From Chitinophagaceae bacterium (lineage in GTDB: Bacteria; Bacteroidota; Bacteroidia; Chitinophagales; Chitinophagaceae), in contig PMSV01000024.1 in NCBI GenBank assembly GCA_003168265.1, forward strand, positions 248,001 to 312,000: a DNA stretch of 64,000 nt. The letters are read 5' to 3'. The translations under genes and the position numbers were made by a program. Positions 29,261 to 39,607 of the stretch are shown here, piece by piece. Positions within the stretch are counted from its first letter, which is position 1, and each line of letters begins with the position of its first letter. Under the pieces are notes generated by a model. The model had not been told where the DNA came from. It was given only the letters and a program-made list of their open reading frames with translations, and did not search any database.

Positions 29261-29776
29261 ATGAAAAAAATATTTTCCTTCCTGCTGTTGGTTATGGCAA
29301 CATTGACTGCTGCTCATGGCCAGGCCCGTTATGCCATCGTGGATACAAAATATATCCTGAATAAGGTGCCTGATTACGTCGAAGCCCAGAAAAAACTTGA
29401 CCAGCAAAGTATGGTCTGGCAAAAAGAAATTGACGATAAACAGGCGGCTCTGGACAAAATGTACAAGGATTTTGAGGCGGAACAAGTGATGTTGAGCGAT
29501 GATCTGAAGAAAAAAAGGGAGGATGAGATTTATAATAAGGAAAAGGAAGTGAGGGACCTTCAAAGAAAACGCTTTGGTTTTGAAGGAGATCTGTTTAAGA
29601 AAAGGCAGGAACTGGTAAAACCCATACAGGACAAGGTCTATAACGCAATACAGAAAATTGCGGTAAGCCGGATGTATGATTTTATTTTGGATAAAAGTGA
29701 AGGAATTACTGTTATCTTTGCCGACCCCAAATTGGATAAAAGTGAGGATGTATTGAGGGAATTGGGAATTAAATGA
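29261..29776 (+). CDS. OmpH/Skp family periplasmic chaperone (copy 1)
   Basis: 171 aa; signal peptide, RYAIVDTKYILNKVPDYVEAQKKLDQQSMVWQKEI, coiled-coil. Confidence 0.93.
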   Translation: MKKIFSFLLLVMATLTAAHGQARYAIVDTKYILNKVPDYVEAQKKLDQQSMVWQKEIDDKQAALDKMYKDFEAEQVMLSDDLKKKREDEIYNKEKEVRDLQRKRFGFEGDLFKKRQELVKPIQDKVYNAIQKIAVSRMYDFILDKSEGITVIFADPKLDKSEDVLRELGIK

Positions 29777-29871
29777 GATCTGATCTCGTTTCAATCAATT
29801 CTTAATAAAACAACTAACAAAATGTGAAACAACCCTAAACAGGGTACATGTTGTTCTAAAACAAACAAAAA

Positions 29872-30384
29872 ATGAAAAAGATCGTTTCGATGTTCTTGCT
29901 GGCAGCGTTGCTTTTCGCAGCAAAAACAAATTCTTTTGCACAACAGGGTAAGATCGGCTATATCAGCCTGAATGAATTCTTACCCACCATGCCTGAATAT
30001 AAAAAGGCGGATACCTCCATGAATGATTTCCGGAATGCATTGGCACAGCAGTTTGAAGATATGAAGAAAGAATTCAACGAACAGGATAGCCTGCTATCGT
30101 CTAAGGATACGGCAAAATTCAATAAAGCGCAGTTGGAAGTGAAAAGAAGAACCCTGGCCGAGCTGTACACAAAAGTCACCGGCTTCCAGCAGCAGGCACA
30201 GGAGGAATTGCAGACGAAACAACAGGAACTGATCGCCCCGATCCAAAAGAAAGCAATTGAGGCAATTCAGACAGTGGCTAAAGAAAATGGCTATACCTAT
30301 GTGTTTCAGAAGGAGGCGCTTTATAGTTACCCCGGCGCAGATGACCTGCTTCCACTTGTAAAAAAGAAGCTTAACCTGAAATAA
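29872..30384 (+). CDS. OmpH/Skp family periplasmic chaperone (copy 2)
   Basis: 170 aa; signal peptide, KIGYISLNEFLPTMPEYKKADTSMNDFRNALAQQFEDMKKE, coiled-coil. Confidence 0.93.
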   Translation: MKKIVSMFLLAALLFAAKTNSFAQQGKIGYISLNEFLPTMPEYKKADTSMNDFRNALAQQFEDMKKEFNEQDSLLSSKDTAKFNKAQLEVKRRTLAELYTKVTGFQQQAQEELQTKQQELIAPIQKKAIEAIQTVAKENGYTYVFQKEALYSYPGADDLLPLVKKKLNLK

Positions 30385-30407
30385 GAACATACGAATAATT
30401 TGCAAAG

Positions 30408-30434
30408 ACGCCCCTTGATCCGGGGCGTTTTTTA
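30408..30434 (+). terminator. Rho-independent terminator after the second skp, ending about 10 nt before murI
   Basis: ACGCCCC-ttgatcc-GGGGCGT followed by TTTTTATTTTT. Confidence 0.88.
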
Positions 30435-30443
30435 TTTTTGAAT

Positions 30444-31268
30444 ATGAATTCTCCAAAGGCGATCGGCATATTTGACTCAGGTTATGGAGGACTTACCGTA
30501 CTCAGGGAAATCCGTGCACATCTTCCCCAATACGATTATATCTATATGGGCGATAATGCCAGAGCGCCTTATGGTACCCGCTCATTTGATACTGTTTATC
30601 GTTACACCTTAGAAGCGGTAAAATGGTTTTTCAGCCATGGCTGTTCCCTTGTTATTTTAGCCTGCAATACAGCTTCGGCAAAGGCCCTCAGAACTATTCA
30701 GCAAAAAGACCTTCCGGTCATGGAACCCGGTAGCAAAGTGCTGGGTGTAATCCGCCCTACCACCGAGATCATTGGCAAATTCTCCCTTTCCGGAAAAGTG
30801 GGGATACTGGCCACTAAAGGCACCGTGCAATCAGGTTCCTATCCAATAGAGATCAAAAAATTCTATCCCGGTATTCAGGTTTATCAACAGGCTTGCCCCA
30901 TGTGGGTTCCCTTGATTGAAAACCATGAGCAGGATAGCTCTGGCGCAGATTATTTTGTAAGAGAATATTTGAATGCCTTGCTGAAACAGGACCAGGATAT
31001 CGACAGCATCCTGCTTGGATGCACTCATTACCCTCTTCTGCAAAACAAGATAATGCAATGGCTACCGGGGGACATTAAGTTGATTTCCCAGGGGAAAATC
31101 GTCGCCTCCAGCCTGGCTGATTATCTGCAAAGGCATCCCGAAATTGACCAAAAATGCAGTAAGAACGGGGAAATAAGCTTTTATACTACCGACTCCCCTG
31201 ATGATTTCGACCTGCAGGCCAGTTTTTTTTATGGTGAATCCGTCCGATCTTCTCATGCCGTTCCCTGA
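30444..31268 (+). CDS. murI: Glutamate racemase
   Basis: KAIGIFDSGYGGLTVLREIRAHLPQYDYIYMGDNARAPYGTRS; LVILACNTASAKALR; ILLGCTHYPLL. Start at ATG 30444 rather than TTG 30438. Confidence 0.96.
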   Translation: MNSPKAIGIFDSGYGGLTVLREIRAHLPQYDYIYMGDNARAPYGTRSFDTVYRYTLEAVKWFFSHGCSLVILACNTASAKALRTIQQKDLPVMEPGSKVLGVIRPTTEIIGKFSLSGKVGILATKGTVQSGSYPIEIKKFYPGIQVYQQACPMWVPLIENHEQDSSGADYFVREYLNALLKQDQDIDSILLGCTHYPLLQNKIMQWLPGDIKLISQGKIVASSLADYLQRHPEIDQKCSKNGEISFYTTDSPDDFDLQASFFYGESVRSSHAVP

Positions 31269-31310
31269 GAAAAACATGTCCTAAAAAGCAGAAATTGAAG
31301 AATATTGATA

Positions 31311-31318
31311 TAAATTTG
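31311..31318 (+). promoter_or_regulatory. Candidate -7 promoter element upstream of rpmH
   Basis: TAAATTTG matches TAnnTTTG; about 95 nt upstream of rpmH. Confidence 0.4.
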
Positions 31319-31412
31319 CAGCCCTTTCATAACTGCATGCATGGTGGCAGGCAGTATGAAAATAAACGGCCCGTTCTCCCGGGTATTCTAAATTTTAGAA
31401 AACAGATAACAA

Positions 31413-31568
31413 ATGAAACGCACATTTCAACCCCACCGGCGCAGACGCAAAACCGTTCATGGTTTCCGTAAACGGATGCAGACTGCAAATGGCCGTAAGG
31501 TGTTGGCCAGCCGCCGCAGGAAGGGTCGTACGAAACTGTCGGTTTCCGACGAGTCCAGGCTCAAATAA
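31413..31568 (+). CDS. rpmH: 50S ribosomal protein L34
   Basis: 51 aa, below the ORF-track cutoff: [51 protein letters not shown]. Next to rnpA. Confidence 0.97.
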   Translation: MKRTFQPHRRRRKTVHGFRKRMQTANGRKVLASRRRKGRTKLSVSDESRLK

Positions 31569-31600
31569 TAAAAGGGCTCTGCCCGAATTTATAATACATG

Positions 31601-31627
31601 GCCCCGCCTACCCGGGGCTATTTGTTT
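31601..31627 (+). terminator. Terminator/attenuator-like hairpin between rpmH and rnpA
   Basis: GCCCCG-cctacc-CGGGGC followed by TATTTGTTTG; imperfect T-run. Confidence 0.5.
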
Positions 31628-31640
31628 GTATTGATTAGCT

Positions 31641-32048
31641 GTGGAAACCCATACCTCATATAGGTTACATAAATCAGAAAGGTTGAAAAGCCGCAAAATC
31701 CTGGAACAATTATTTCGCAGGGGAAGCCCCGTCGTGCATGGTCCCTTGCGTATTCTATACCTGGAGCAGGGCCCGCAAAATACCCCGAAAAGGGCCATTT
31801 ACCCCCTGCAGGCAGGTTTTGGAACAGGGAGCCGGCAATTCAGGAGAGCAGTGGACAGAAACCGGATCAAAAGACTTTTGAGGGAGGCCTACCGTTTGCA
31901 AAAAAACGAGATCCTGCAGCTCTTGCTAAAAAAGGATAATTCCCTCTACTTGTTTATCCTTTATACCGGTAAACAAATCCCGGAATATTCGGTCATTTAT
32001 GAGCAGATGAAGGTAATTTTGTCTCTGCTGATCAGGAAAATTGCATAA
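31641..32048 (+). CDS. rnpA: Ribonuclease P protein component (GTG start)
   Basis: [35 protein letters not shown]...[22 protein letters not shown]. Confidence 0.95.
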   Translation: METHTSYRLHKSERLKSRKILEQLFRRGSPVVHGPLRILYLEQGPQNTPKRAIYPLQAGFGTGSRQFRRAVDRNRIKRLLREAYRLQKNEILQLLLKKDNSLYLFILYTGKQIPEYSVIYEQMKVILSLLIRKIA

Positions 32049-32274
32049 GAAAATCCTCCATATTCTCAGTCTGCCCTTGATCTTTTTGATAAAAGCTTAT
32101 CAATGGATCCTTTCCCCGATTTTGGGTCCCAAATGCAGGTTTACGCCTTCCTGTTCTCAATATGCCCTGGAAGCTCTTAAAAAGTATGGGATGATGAAAG
32201 GCCTATGGCTTGCAATAAGGCGGATCTCGCGCTGCCATCCCTGGGGCGGCCATGGTTATGATCCCGTTCCCTGA
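32041..32274 (+). CDS. yidD: Membrane protein insertion efficiency factor YidD (TTG start)
   Basis: 77 aa; [59 protein letters not shown]. Confidence 0.97.
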   Translation: MHKKILHILSLPLIFLIKAYQWILSPILGPKCRFTPSCSQYALEALKKYGMMKGLWLAIRRISRCHPWGGHGYDPVP

Positions 32275-32292
32275 TCTATTGGTATAGGTGGC

Positions 32293-32886
32293 CTAAGGCT
32301 TGGAACCGGCCATTTTGGAGAGGTTAGCTATGATTTCCCTTTCTTCCTGAATTGCATAAAATTTATAGATCTCCGGAACGGTGCTGGCGTCGAATCCTGA
32401 AGGAATAGTTGTATAGGGTCCGAATACCCTGGCCTTTATATTGTCTGTAATTTTTTGAATGCTGCCCGGCTTGATAAAATAATTCTGGCTGGCATTGCTG
32501 ATATTGGAATCGGCAACCAGTTTCTTAAGGCTGTCTATTCTCTTTTTGAGATCGTCCTCAGTTATCTTGACCATCCCGGTGTCCGCTCCAATATGCTGGA
32601 AACTGCCTACAACCGTATCTAGCTTTAGGTTGGCGATATAAAAACCCGGACCGCTGGTTTGAAGAGTATATTTACCGGACGGACCGTCAATATTCAAGGT
32701 AATGGGACCGGAACCAAAATCCAGAATTTTTTCATTGTGAGTAGTGCCATCATCCACCTTTATGTTTTTCTGGCTTTCATCTAACTGGATATCATTACTG
32801 GCATAGACAAGTATCCTGGTTTTTGAACCGCAGGATGAGATCATTAGCGAAATGGCCAAAACGAAAAACAAAATATTTCTATTCAT
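32293..32886 (-). CDS. Hypothetical lipoprotein
   Basis: 197 aa; lipobox-like LAISLMISSCGSKTRI at N-terminus; no family recognised. Confidence 0.7.
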   Translation of the reverse strand: MNRNILFFVLAISLMISSCGSKTRILVYASNDIQLDESQKNIKVDDGTTHNEKILDFGSGPITLNIDGPSGKYTLQTSGPGFYIANLKLDTVVGSFQHIGADTGMVKITEDDLKKRIDSLKKLVADSNISNASQNYFIKPGSIQKITDNIKARVFGPYTTIPSGFDASTVPEIYKFYAIQEEREIIANLSKMAGSKP

Positions 32887-32902
32887 TGCAGATGATTTAA
32901 AT

Positions 32903-32928
32903 AAAAAATCCCGGCGTTAAACCGGGAT
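32903..32928 (-). terminator. Rho-independent terminator downstream of the superoxide dismutase gene
   Basis: Minus strand ATCCCGG-tttaacg-CCGGGAT followed by TTTTTTAT. Confidence 0.85.
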
Positions 32929-32957
32929 GAAAATACTGATTTTTTAAAGAATCACTT

Positions 32958-33563
32958 CTAGATAGCCTTCTCAAAATGTTCGGACACTTTGTTCCAGTTG
33001 ATCACATTCCAGATCGCGCCAAGGTACTCGGGCCTGCGATTCTGGTATTTCAGGTAATAAGCATGTTCCCACACATCGACCCCTAATATGGGGCTTCCCT
33101 TCACTTCAGCGACATCCATCAAAGGATTATCCTGATTGGGAGTGGAATTTATTTCGAGTTTTCCGTCTTTAACCAGGAGCCAGGTCCAGCCGCTGCCGAA
33201 ACGTCCCACGCCTGCGGCGTTGAATTTCTCCTTGAATGCATCAAAAGACCCGAATGCCGCGTTGATCGCATCAGAAAGATTTCCGCTTGGATTTCCACCT
33301 GCTTTAGGCCCCAGGATCTCCCAGAAAAAACTATGATTCCAGTGTCCGCCACAATTATTGCGCACGGCCGGGCTAATGGTTCCAGCCGATTTAACCAATT
33401 CTTTGAGTGATTTATTTTCATTCGGAGTTCCGGCGACAGCCTTATTCAGATTGTCCACATAGGCCTGATGATGTTTGCCATGATGTATCTGCATGGTCAG
33501 TGCGTCGATATAAGGCTCCAAAGCGTCGTGAGCATAAGGAAGAGCCGGTAATGTAAATGCCAT
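32958..33563 (-). CDS. Superoxide dismutase (Mn/Fe family)
   Basis: 201 aa; [70 protein letters not shown]. Confidence 0.96.
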   Translation of the reverse strand: MAFTLPALPYAHDALEPYIDALTMQIHHGKHHQAYVDNLNKAVAGTPNENKSLKELVKSAGTISPAVRNNCGGHWNHSFFWEILGPKAGGNPSGNLSDAINAAFGSFDAFKEKFNAAGVGRFGSGWTWLLVKDGKLEINSTPNQDNPLMDVAEVKGSPILGVDVWEHAYYLKYQNRRPEYLGAIWNVINWNKVSEHFEKAI

Positions 33564-33590
33564 AGTATTTGATTTATATTGTTAGGACAA

Positions 33591-33598
33591 CAAATTTA
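33591..33598 (-). promoter_or_regulatory. Candidate -7 promoter element of the sod gene
   Basis: Minus strand TAAATTTG matches TAnnTTTG, 28 nt upstream of the ATG. Confidence 0.4.
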
Positions 33599-33666
33599 AG
33601 GCCGATAAGTTGAATCGGAGGCCAAACAAATAGTGGCAGGAACCTTGTTTCGGGCCGCTGCACAAA

Positions 33667-35604
33667 TCATAATCGCCCCTTCCTGATTTCTTCGACAATA
33701 CCCGGATCCAGCAAGGTAGAAGTATCTCCAAGGTTCTGCGTTTCCCCTTCTGCGATCTTTCGCAGGATCCTTCTCATTATCTTTCCGCTTCGGGTCTTTG
33801 GAAGTCCGCTCACGAACTGAATCTTGTCAGGTTTGGCGATCGGACCGATAACCCTGGATACGGTTTGCAAGATGTTCTTTCGGTTGAGGTCCGGATCATT
33901 CTGGTGACCCGTATAAATGATATAGGCATAGATTCCCTGGCCCTTGATCTCGTGCGGATAACCGACTACCGCGCTTTCCACGACCCCCGCATGCATGTTG
34001 ATCGCATTCTCCACTTCAGCCGTTCCAATCCGGTGACCGCTTACATTCAGCACATCGTCGACTCTTCCGGTAATGCGGAAATTTCCCTCATCATCTTTAA
34101 GCGCTCCATCGCCAGTGAAATAGAGATTGGGATAGGTTGCAAAATAATTGGTCCGGCATCGTTCATGGTCGCCATAGGTCGTGCGTATGATGGAAGGCCA
34201 TGGGTATTTAATGCATAGATTGCCCTTGTATAGACCATGAGTATCTTTTTCAGTGACTTCTTTCCCATTTTCATCCACCAGCACGGGATGAACTCCCGGC
34301 ATTGGGAGGGTGGCCCAGGAAGGTCTTGCCGGAGTTATGCCGGCCAGATTTGAAATGAGGATTCCTCCAGTTTCAGTTTGCCACCAGGTATCGATGATGG
34401 GACATCTTCTCTTGCCCACATGCTCATCGTACCAATGCCAGGCTTCCTCATTGATGGGTTCGCCCACAGTTCCAAGAACCTGAAGAGAAGACAGGTCCTT
34501 TCCATTTAAGGGATCGAGCCCGAACCCCATCAGGCTGCGAATGGCCGTGGGTGCTGTATATAAAATATTCACCTTGTGCTTATCCACGATCTCCCAAAAT
34601 CTTCCGGCATCCGGCCAGGTGGGAACCCCTTCGAACATGACGGAGGTAGCGCCAGCGGAGAGCGGACCGTAAACGATATAACTGTGTCCTGTAATCCATC
34701 CTATATCGGCTGTGCAGAAATGAATCTGGCCTGTTTTGTATTGGAATGCATTGACGAATGTATAATTGGTCCACACCATGTAACCGCCGCAGGTATGCAC
34801 AACTCCCTTCGGTTTTCCTGTACTTCCGGAAGTGTAAAGAATAAAAAGGGGATCTTCTGCATCCGTTTCTTCGGCAGGAAAGGAAACCACCCCATCTTTT
34901 TCTACCTGGGTTTCGGCAAAATCCATTTCATCTTCCCACCAGACATCCCTACCCTTTAACATGGAGACCGGGGTGCGGGTCCTCGTATAAACGATGACCC
35001 TTTTAATTGTTCTGTTGCCAATCAGGGCGTCGTCGATCACGCCCTTGAGGGGAATATCCTTGCCTCCGCGATAGGCCCCGTCACAGGTGATGATATATTC
35101 TGCCTGGGCGTCATAGAGGCGGTCTGCAATGCTTTGTGCGCTGAATCCGCCGAATATCACGCTATGAACGGCTCCTATCCGGGCGCAACCCAGCACGGCA
35201 TATACCAGTTCAGGCACCATACCCATATAAATGCATACCCGGTCGCCTTTCTTCATCCCATTGTTCTTCAGCATCTGGGCCACCTGGCAAACACGTTTAT
35301 GGAGACGATTATAGGTTACAATACGGACCCTGTCTTCAGGATGATTGGGTTCCCAGATAAACGCAGGTTTTTCACCCAGTTCCTGCAAATGCCGGTCTAT
35401 ACAGTTTTCTGTGATATTCAATTTCCCGCCAAGGAACCAACGCACATGCGGTTCGATAAAATTCCAGTCAAGGACTTTTTCCCATTTCTTCTTCCAATGA
35501 AAATTGGAAGCAATCTCCCCCCAGAATCCTTCAGGATCTTCTTCACTTTTCTTATAAACAGAATGATATTCTTCCAGGGATTTGATCTGATAGGGAAAAT
35601 TCAT
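33667..35604 (-). CDS. acs: Acetyl-CoA synthetase
   Basis: 645 aa; YTSGSTGKPKGVVHTCGGY; WWQTETGGILIS; LPKTRSGKIMRRILRKIAEG. Confidence 0.96.
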   Translation of the reverse strand: MNFPYQIKSLEEYHSVYKKSEEDPEGFWGEIASNFHWKKKWEKVLDWNFIEPHVRWFLGGKLNITENCIDRHLQELGEKPAFIWEPNHPEDRVRIVTYNRLHKRVCQVAQMLKNNGMKKGDRVCIYMGMVPELVYAVLGCARIGAVHSVIFGGFSAQSIADRLYDAQAEYIITCDGAYRGGKDIPLKGVIDDALIGNRTIKRVIVYTRTRTPVSMLKGRDVWWEDEMDFAETQVEKDGVVSFPAEETDAEDPLFILYTSGSTGKPKGVVHTCGGYMVWTNYTFVNAFQYKTGQIHFCTADIGWITGHSYIVYGPLSAGATSVMFEGVPTWPDAGRFWEIVDKHKVNILYTAPTAIRSLMGFGLDPLNGKDLSSLQVLGTVGEPINEEAWHWYDEHVGKRRCPIIDTWWQTETGGILISNLAGITPARPSWATLPMPGVHPVLVDENGKEVTEKDTHGLYKGNLCIKYPWPSIIRTTYGDHERCRTNYFATYPNLYFTGDGALKDDEGNFRITGRVDDVLNVSGHRIGTAEVENAINMHAGVVESAVVGYPHEIKGQGIYAYIIYTGHQNDPDLNRKNILQTVSRVIGPIAKPDKIQFVSGLPKTRSGKIMRRILRKIAEGETQNLGDTSTLLDPGIVEEIRKGRL

Positions 35605-35747
35605 ATGGCTGCAATTTATTTAAAGGCCTAAATGTAAATAATCCTTTCAAAAATGGGGCTGCCCGGAATCAATTGTTTTTCCGGCATATGTATTAGCCTG
35701 GTCCCCCTAATTTGTTTACTTTCGTCGGGCAAACCTCAGTTGCAATT

Positions 35748-37980
<2,233 letters not shown>

Positions 37981-37990
37981 GGCCATTTGG

Positions 37991-38021
37991 CCTTTCCGGG
38001 CAGCCGCGCTGCCCGGAAAGG
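37991..38021. repeat. Perfect 13-bp inverted repeat (hairpin) downstream of eno
   Basis: CCTTTCCGGGCAG-ccgcg-CTGCCCGGAAAGG; no T-run on the + side. Confidence 0.85.
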
Positions 38022-38048
38022 TTCTAACTTCCATTATAAGCTCTCACC

Positions 38049-38351
38049 ATGAAGCAGAACTTAGGAAAATTATCTAACGTATTGAAAAACAAATATTTGC
38101 TTACTGCCCTAGGCTTTCTGGTATGGATGCTGTTTTTCGATGAACGGGATCTCATCACCACCCATATCAAACAGCCGGAGGAATTAAAGAAACTCCGCCA
38201 GAGCGAAAAATACTACCAGGACGAGATTGGGTCAACGCGCAAAGAACTTGAGGGCTTGAAATCAAGACCCGCGGATATTGAAAAATATGCCCGGGAAAAA
38301 TACCACATGAAACGCGATAACGAAGACCTGTATCTCGTCAATGAAAAATAG
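38049..38351 (+). CDS. Septum formation initiator (FtsB/DivIC-like) family protein
   Basis: 100 aa; single TM then coiled coil: LLTALGFLVWMLFFDERDLITTHIKQPEELKKLRQSEKYYQDEIGSTRKELEGLKSRPADIEKYAREKYHMKRDNEDLYLVN. Confidence 0.9.
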   Translation: MKQNLGKLSNVLKNKYLLTALGFLVWMLFFDERDLITTHIKQPEELKKLRQSEKYYQDEIGSTRKELEGLKSRPADIEKYAREKYHMKRDNEDLYLVNEK

Positions 38352-38501
38352 CAGTTTACCGACGCTGATATTGGATCTTACCATTTAGTTTCGTAAAATT
38401 ACCATATAAAGGTTTTTTTGGATGAAGCGCAATAAGAGGAAACGATCCCCGTTTTTTATGTGGACGTTTCAGCTTACTGGATAATTAAATTAGGACATTA
38501 A

Positions 38502-38753
38502 ATGGTTTTGCCTATGACACTCTTTACACCGGAGGATTTGTTGCTTTATTTGCACAAAGAATCTTCTCAGGAACTTACTGCTGCGATAGAAACAGCATTA
38601 AAAGATGATTGGACCCTCCGCGAGAAACTAATGGTTTTGGAGTCTTCTTCCCTCGAATTAGATAAGCTAGTTGTTGCACCTCGCATGGAAGTGATTTTAA
38701 ATGTTATGAACTACGCACGCGAAACAGCGGACGAATCTGTTCATCAGCGCTAA
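38502..38753 (+). CDS. Small conserved-looking protein (83 aa), weakly anti-sigma-factor-like
   Basis: FTPEDLLLYLHKESSQELTAAIETALKDDWTLREKLMVLESSSLELDKL; no TM segment, no Cys. Confidence 0.55.
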   Translation: MVLPMTLFTPEDLLLYLHKESSQELTAAIETALKDDWTLREKLMVLESSSLELDKLVVAPRMEVILNVMNYARETADESVHQR

Positions 38754-38803
38754 AAATTACTTAGCTCAATCGACTAATCCCGATTGCCTTATTTTCGCGG
38801 TCA

Positions 38804-39463
38804 ATGACCCGGAAAGAGAGATATCAGTTTGTTATTGATTATTTTCAGCGAAATGTTCCCGATGCCGGGACAGAGCTCCTCTATGACAGCCCTTATCAAT
38901 TGCTGGTAGCCGTTATACTATCGGCCCAATGCACGGATAAGCGTGTCAATATGACCACCCCGGAAATTTTCAAAAAATACCCCGACGTGGAAAGCCTTTC
39001 CAGGGCGCAATTCGAAGATTTGTTCCCCCTGATCAAAAGCATTTCCTATCCCAACAACAAAACCAAACACCTGATCGGCATGGCCAGGATGGTCGTAGAC
39101 GAATTCAAAGGGCAGATACCCCTGAGCGTTGAGGAATTGGTTGAATTACCCGGGGTGGGTAGAAAGACGGCCAATGTAATTACATCTGTTATTGACCAGC
39201 AACCCAATATGGCAGTGGATACCCATGTATTCCGGGTTTCTGCCCGCATAGGCCTGACCCTGGGCGCCAGGACTCCGCTTGCGGCAGAAAAACAATTAGT
39301 GCATTTTATTCCCAGGGATCTCATTCATAAAGCGCATCACTGGCTGATCCTTCACGGCCGGTATATCTGCATTGCCCGATCGCCTCATTGCATGGAATGC
39401 GGCGTCAAAAAAGCCTGTAAATATTTCAGCAGATTAAAAGTTGAGAAGAAGGAAAGTGCCTGA
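38804..39463 (+). CDS. nth: Endonuclease III
   Basis: 219 aa; LLVAVILSAQCTDKRVNMTTPEIF; VEELVELPGVGRKTANVITSV; [4Fe-4S] Cys at CIARSPHCMECGVKKAC. Confidence 0.96.
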   Translation: MTRKERYQFVIDYFQRNVPDAGTELLYDSPYQLLVAVILSAQCTDKRVNMTTPEIFKKYPDVESLSRAQFEDLFPLIKSISYPNNKTKHLIGMARMVVDEFKGQIPLSVEELVELPGVGRKTANVITSVIDQQPNMAVDTHVFRVSARIGLTLGARTPLAAEKQLVHFIPRDLIHKAHHWLILHGRYICIARSPHCMECGVKKACKYFSRLKVEKKESA

Positions 39464-39607
39464 TGCCTTTCTCTTTTAAATTGCCGGCTAATCGATACGG
39501 CAATCGGTTCGGCCATCGCTTTCCGCCCCATCGCCGATCAGTTCAGTTTCATTATGAATATTGCTAATTCCCTCGAAAAAGAAGTGCTAAACTGATATTG
39601 AGTCGGA

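Noticed and set aside
29234-29794. 186-aa - strand ORF spanning nearly all of the first skp
   Set aside because: Hydrophobic antisense shadow of a coiled-coil gene (Lys/Glu codons reverse to Phe/Leu).
38422-38484. 20-codon ORF MKRNKRKRSPFFMWTFQLTG between ftsB-like and the 83-aa gene
   Set aside because: Too short and with no conservation evidence; could be chance.
39480-39504. Inverted repeat ATTGCCG...CGGCAAT between convergent nth and korA-like genes
   Set aside because: Long loop and no T-run on either side; too weak to call a terminator.
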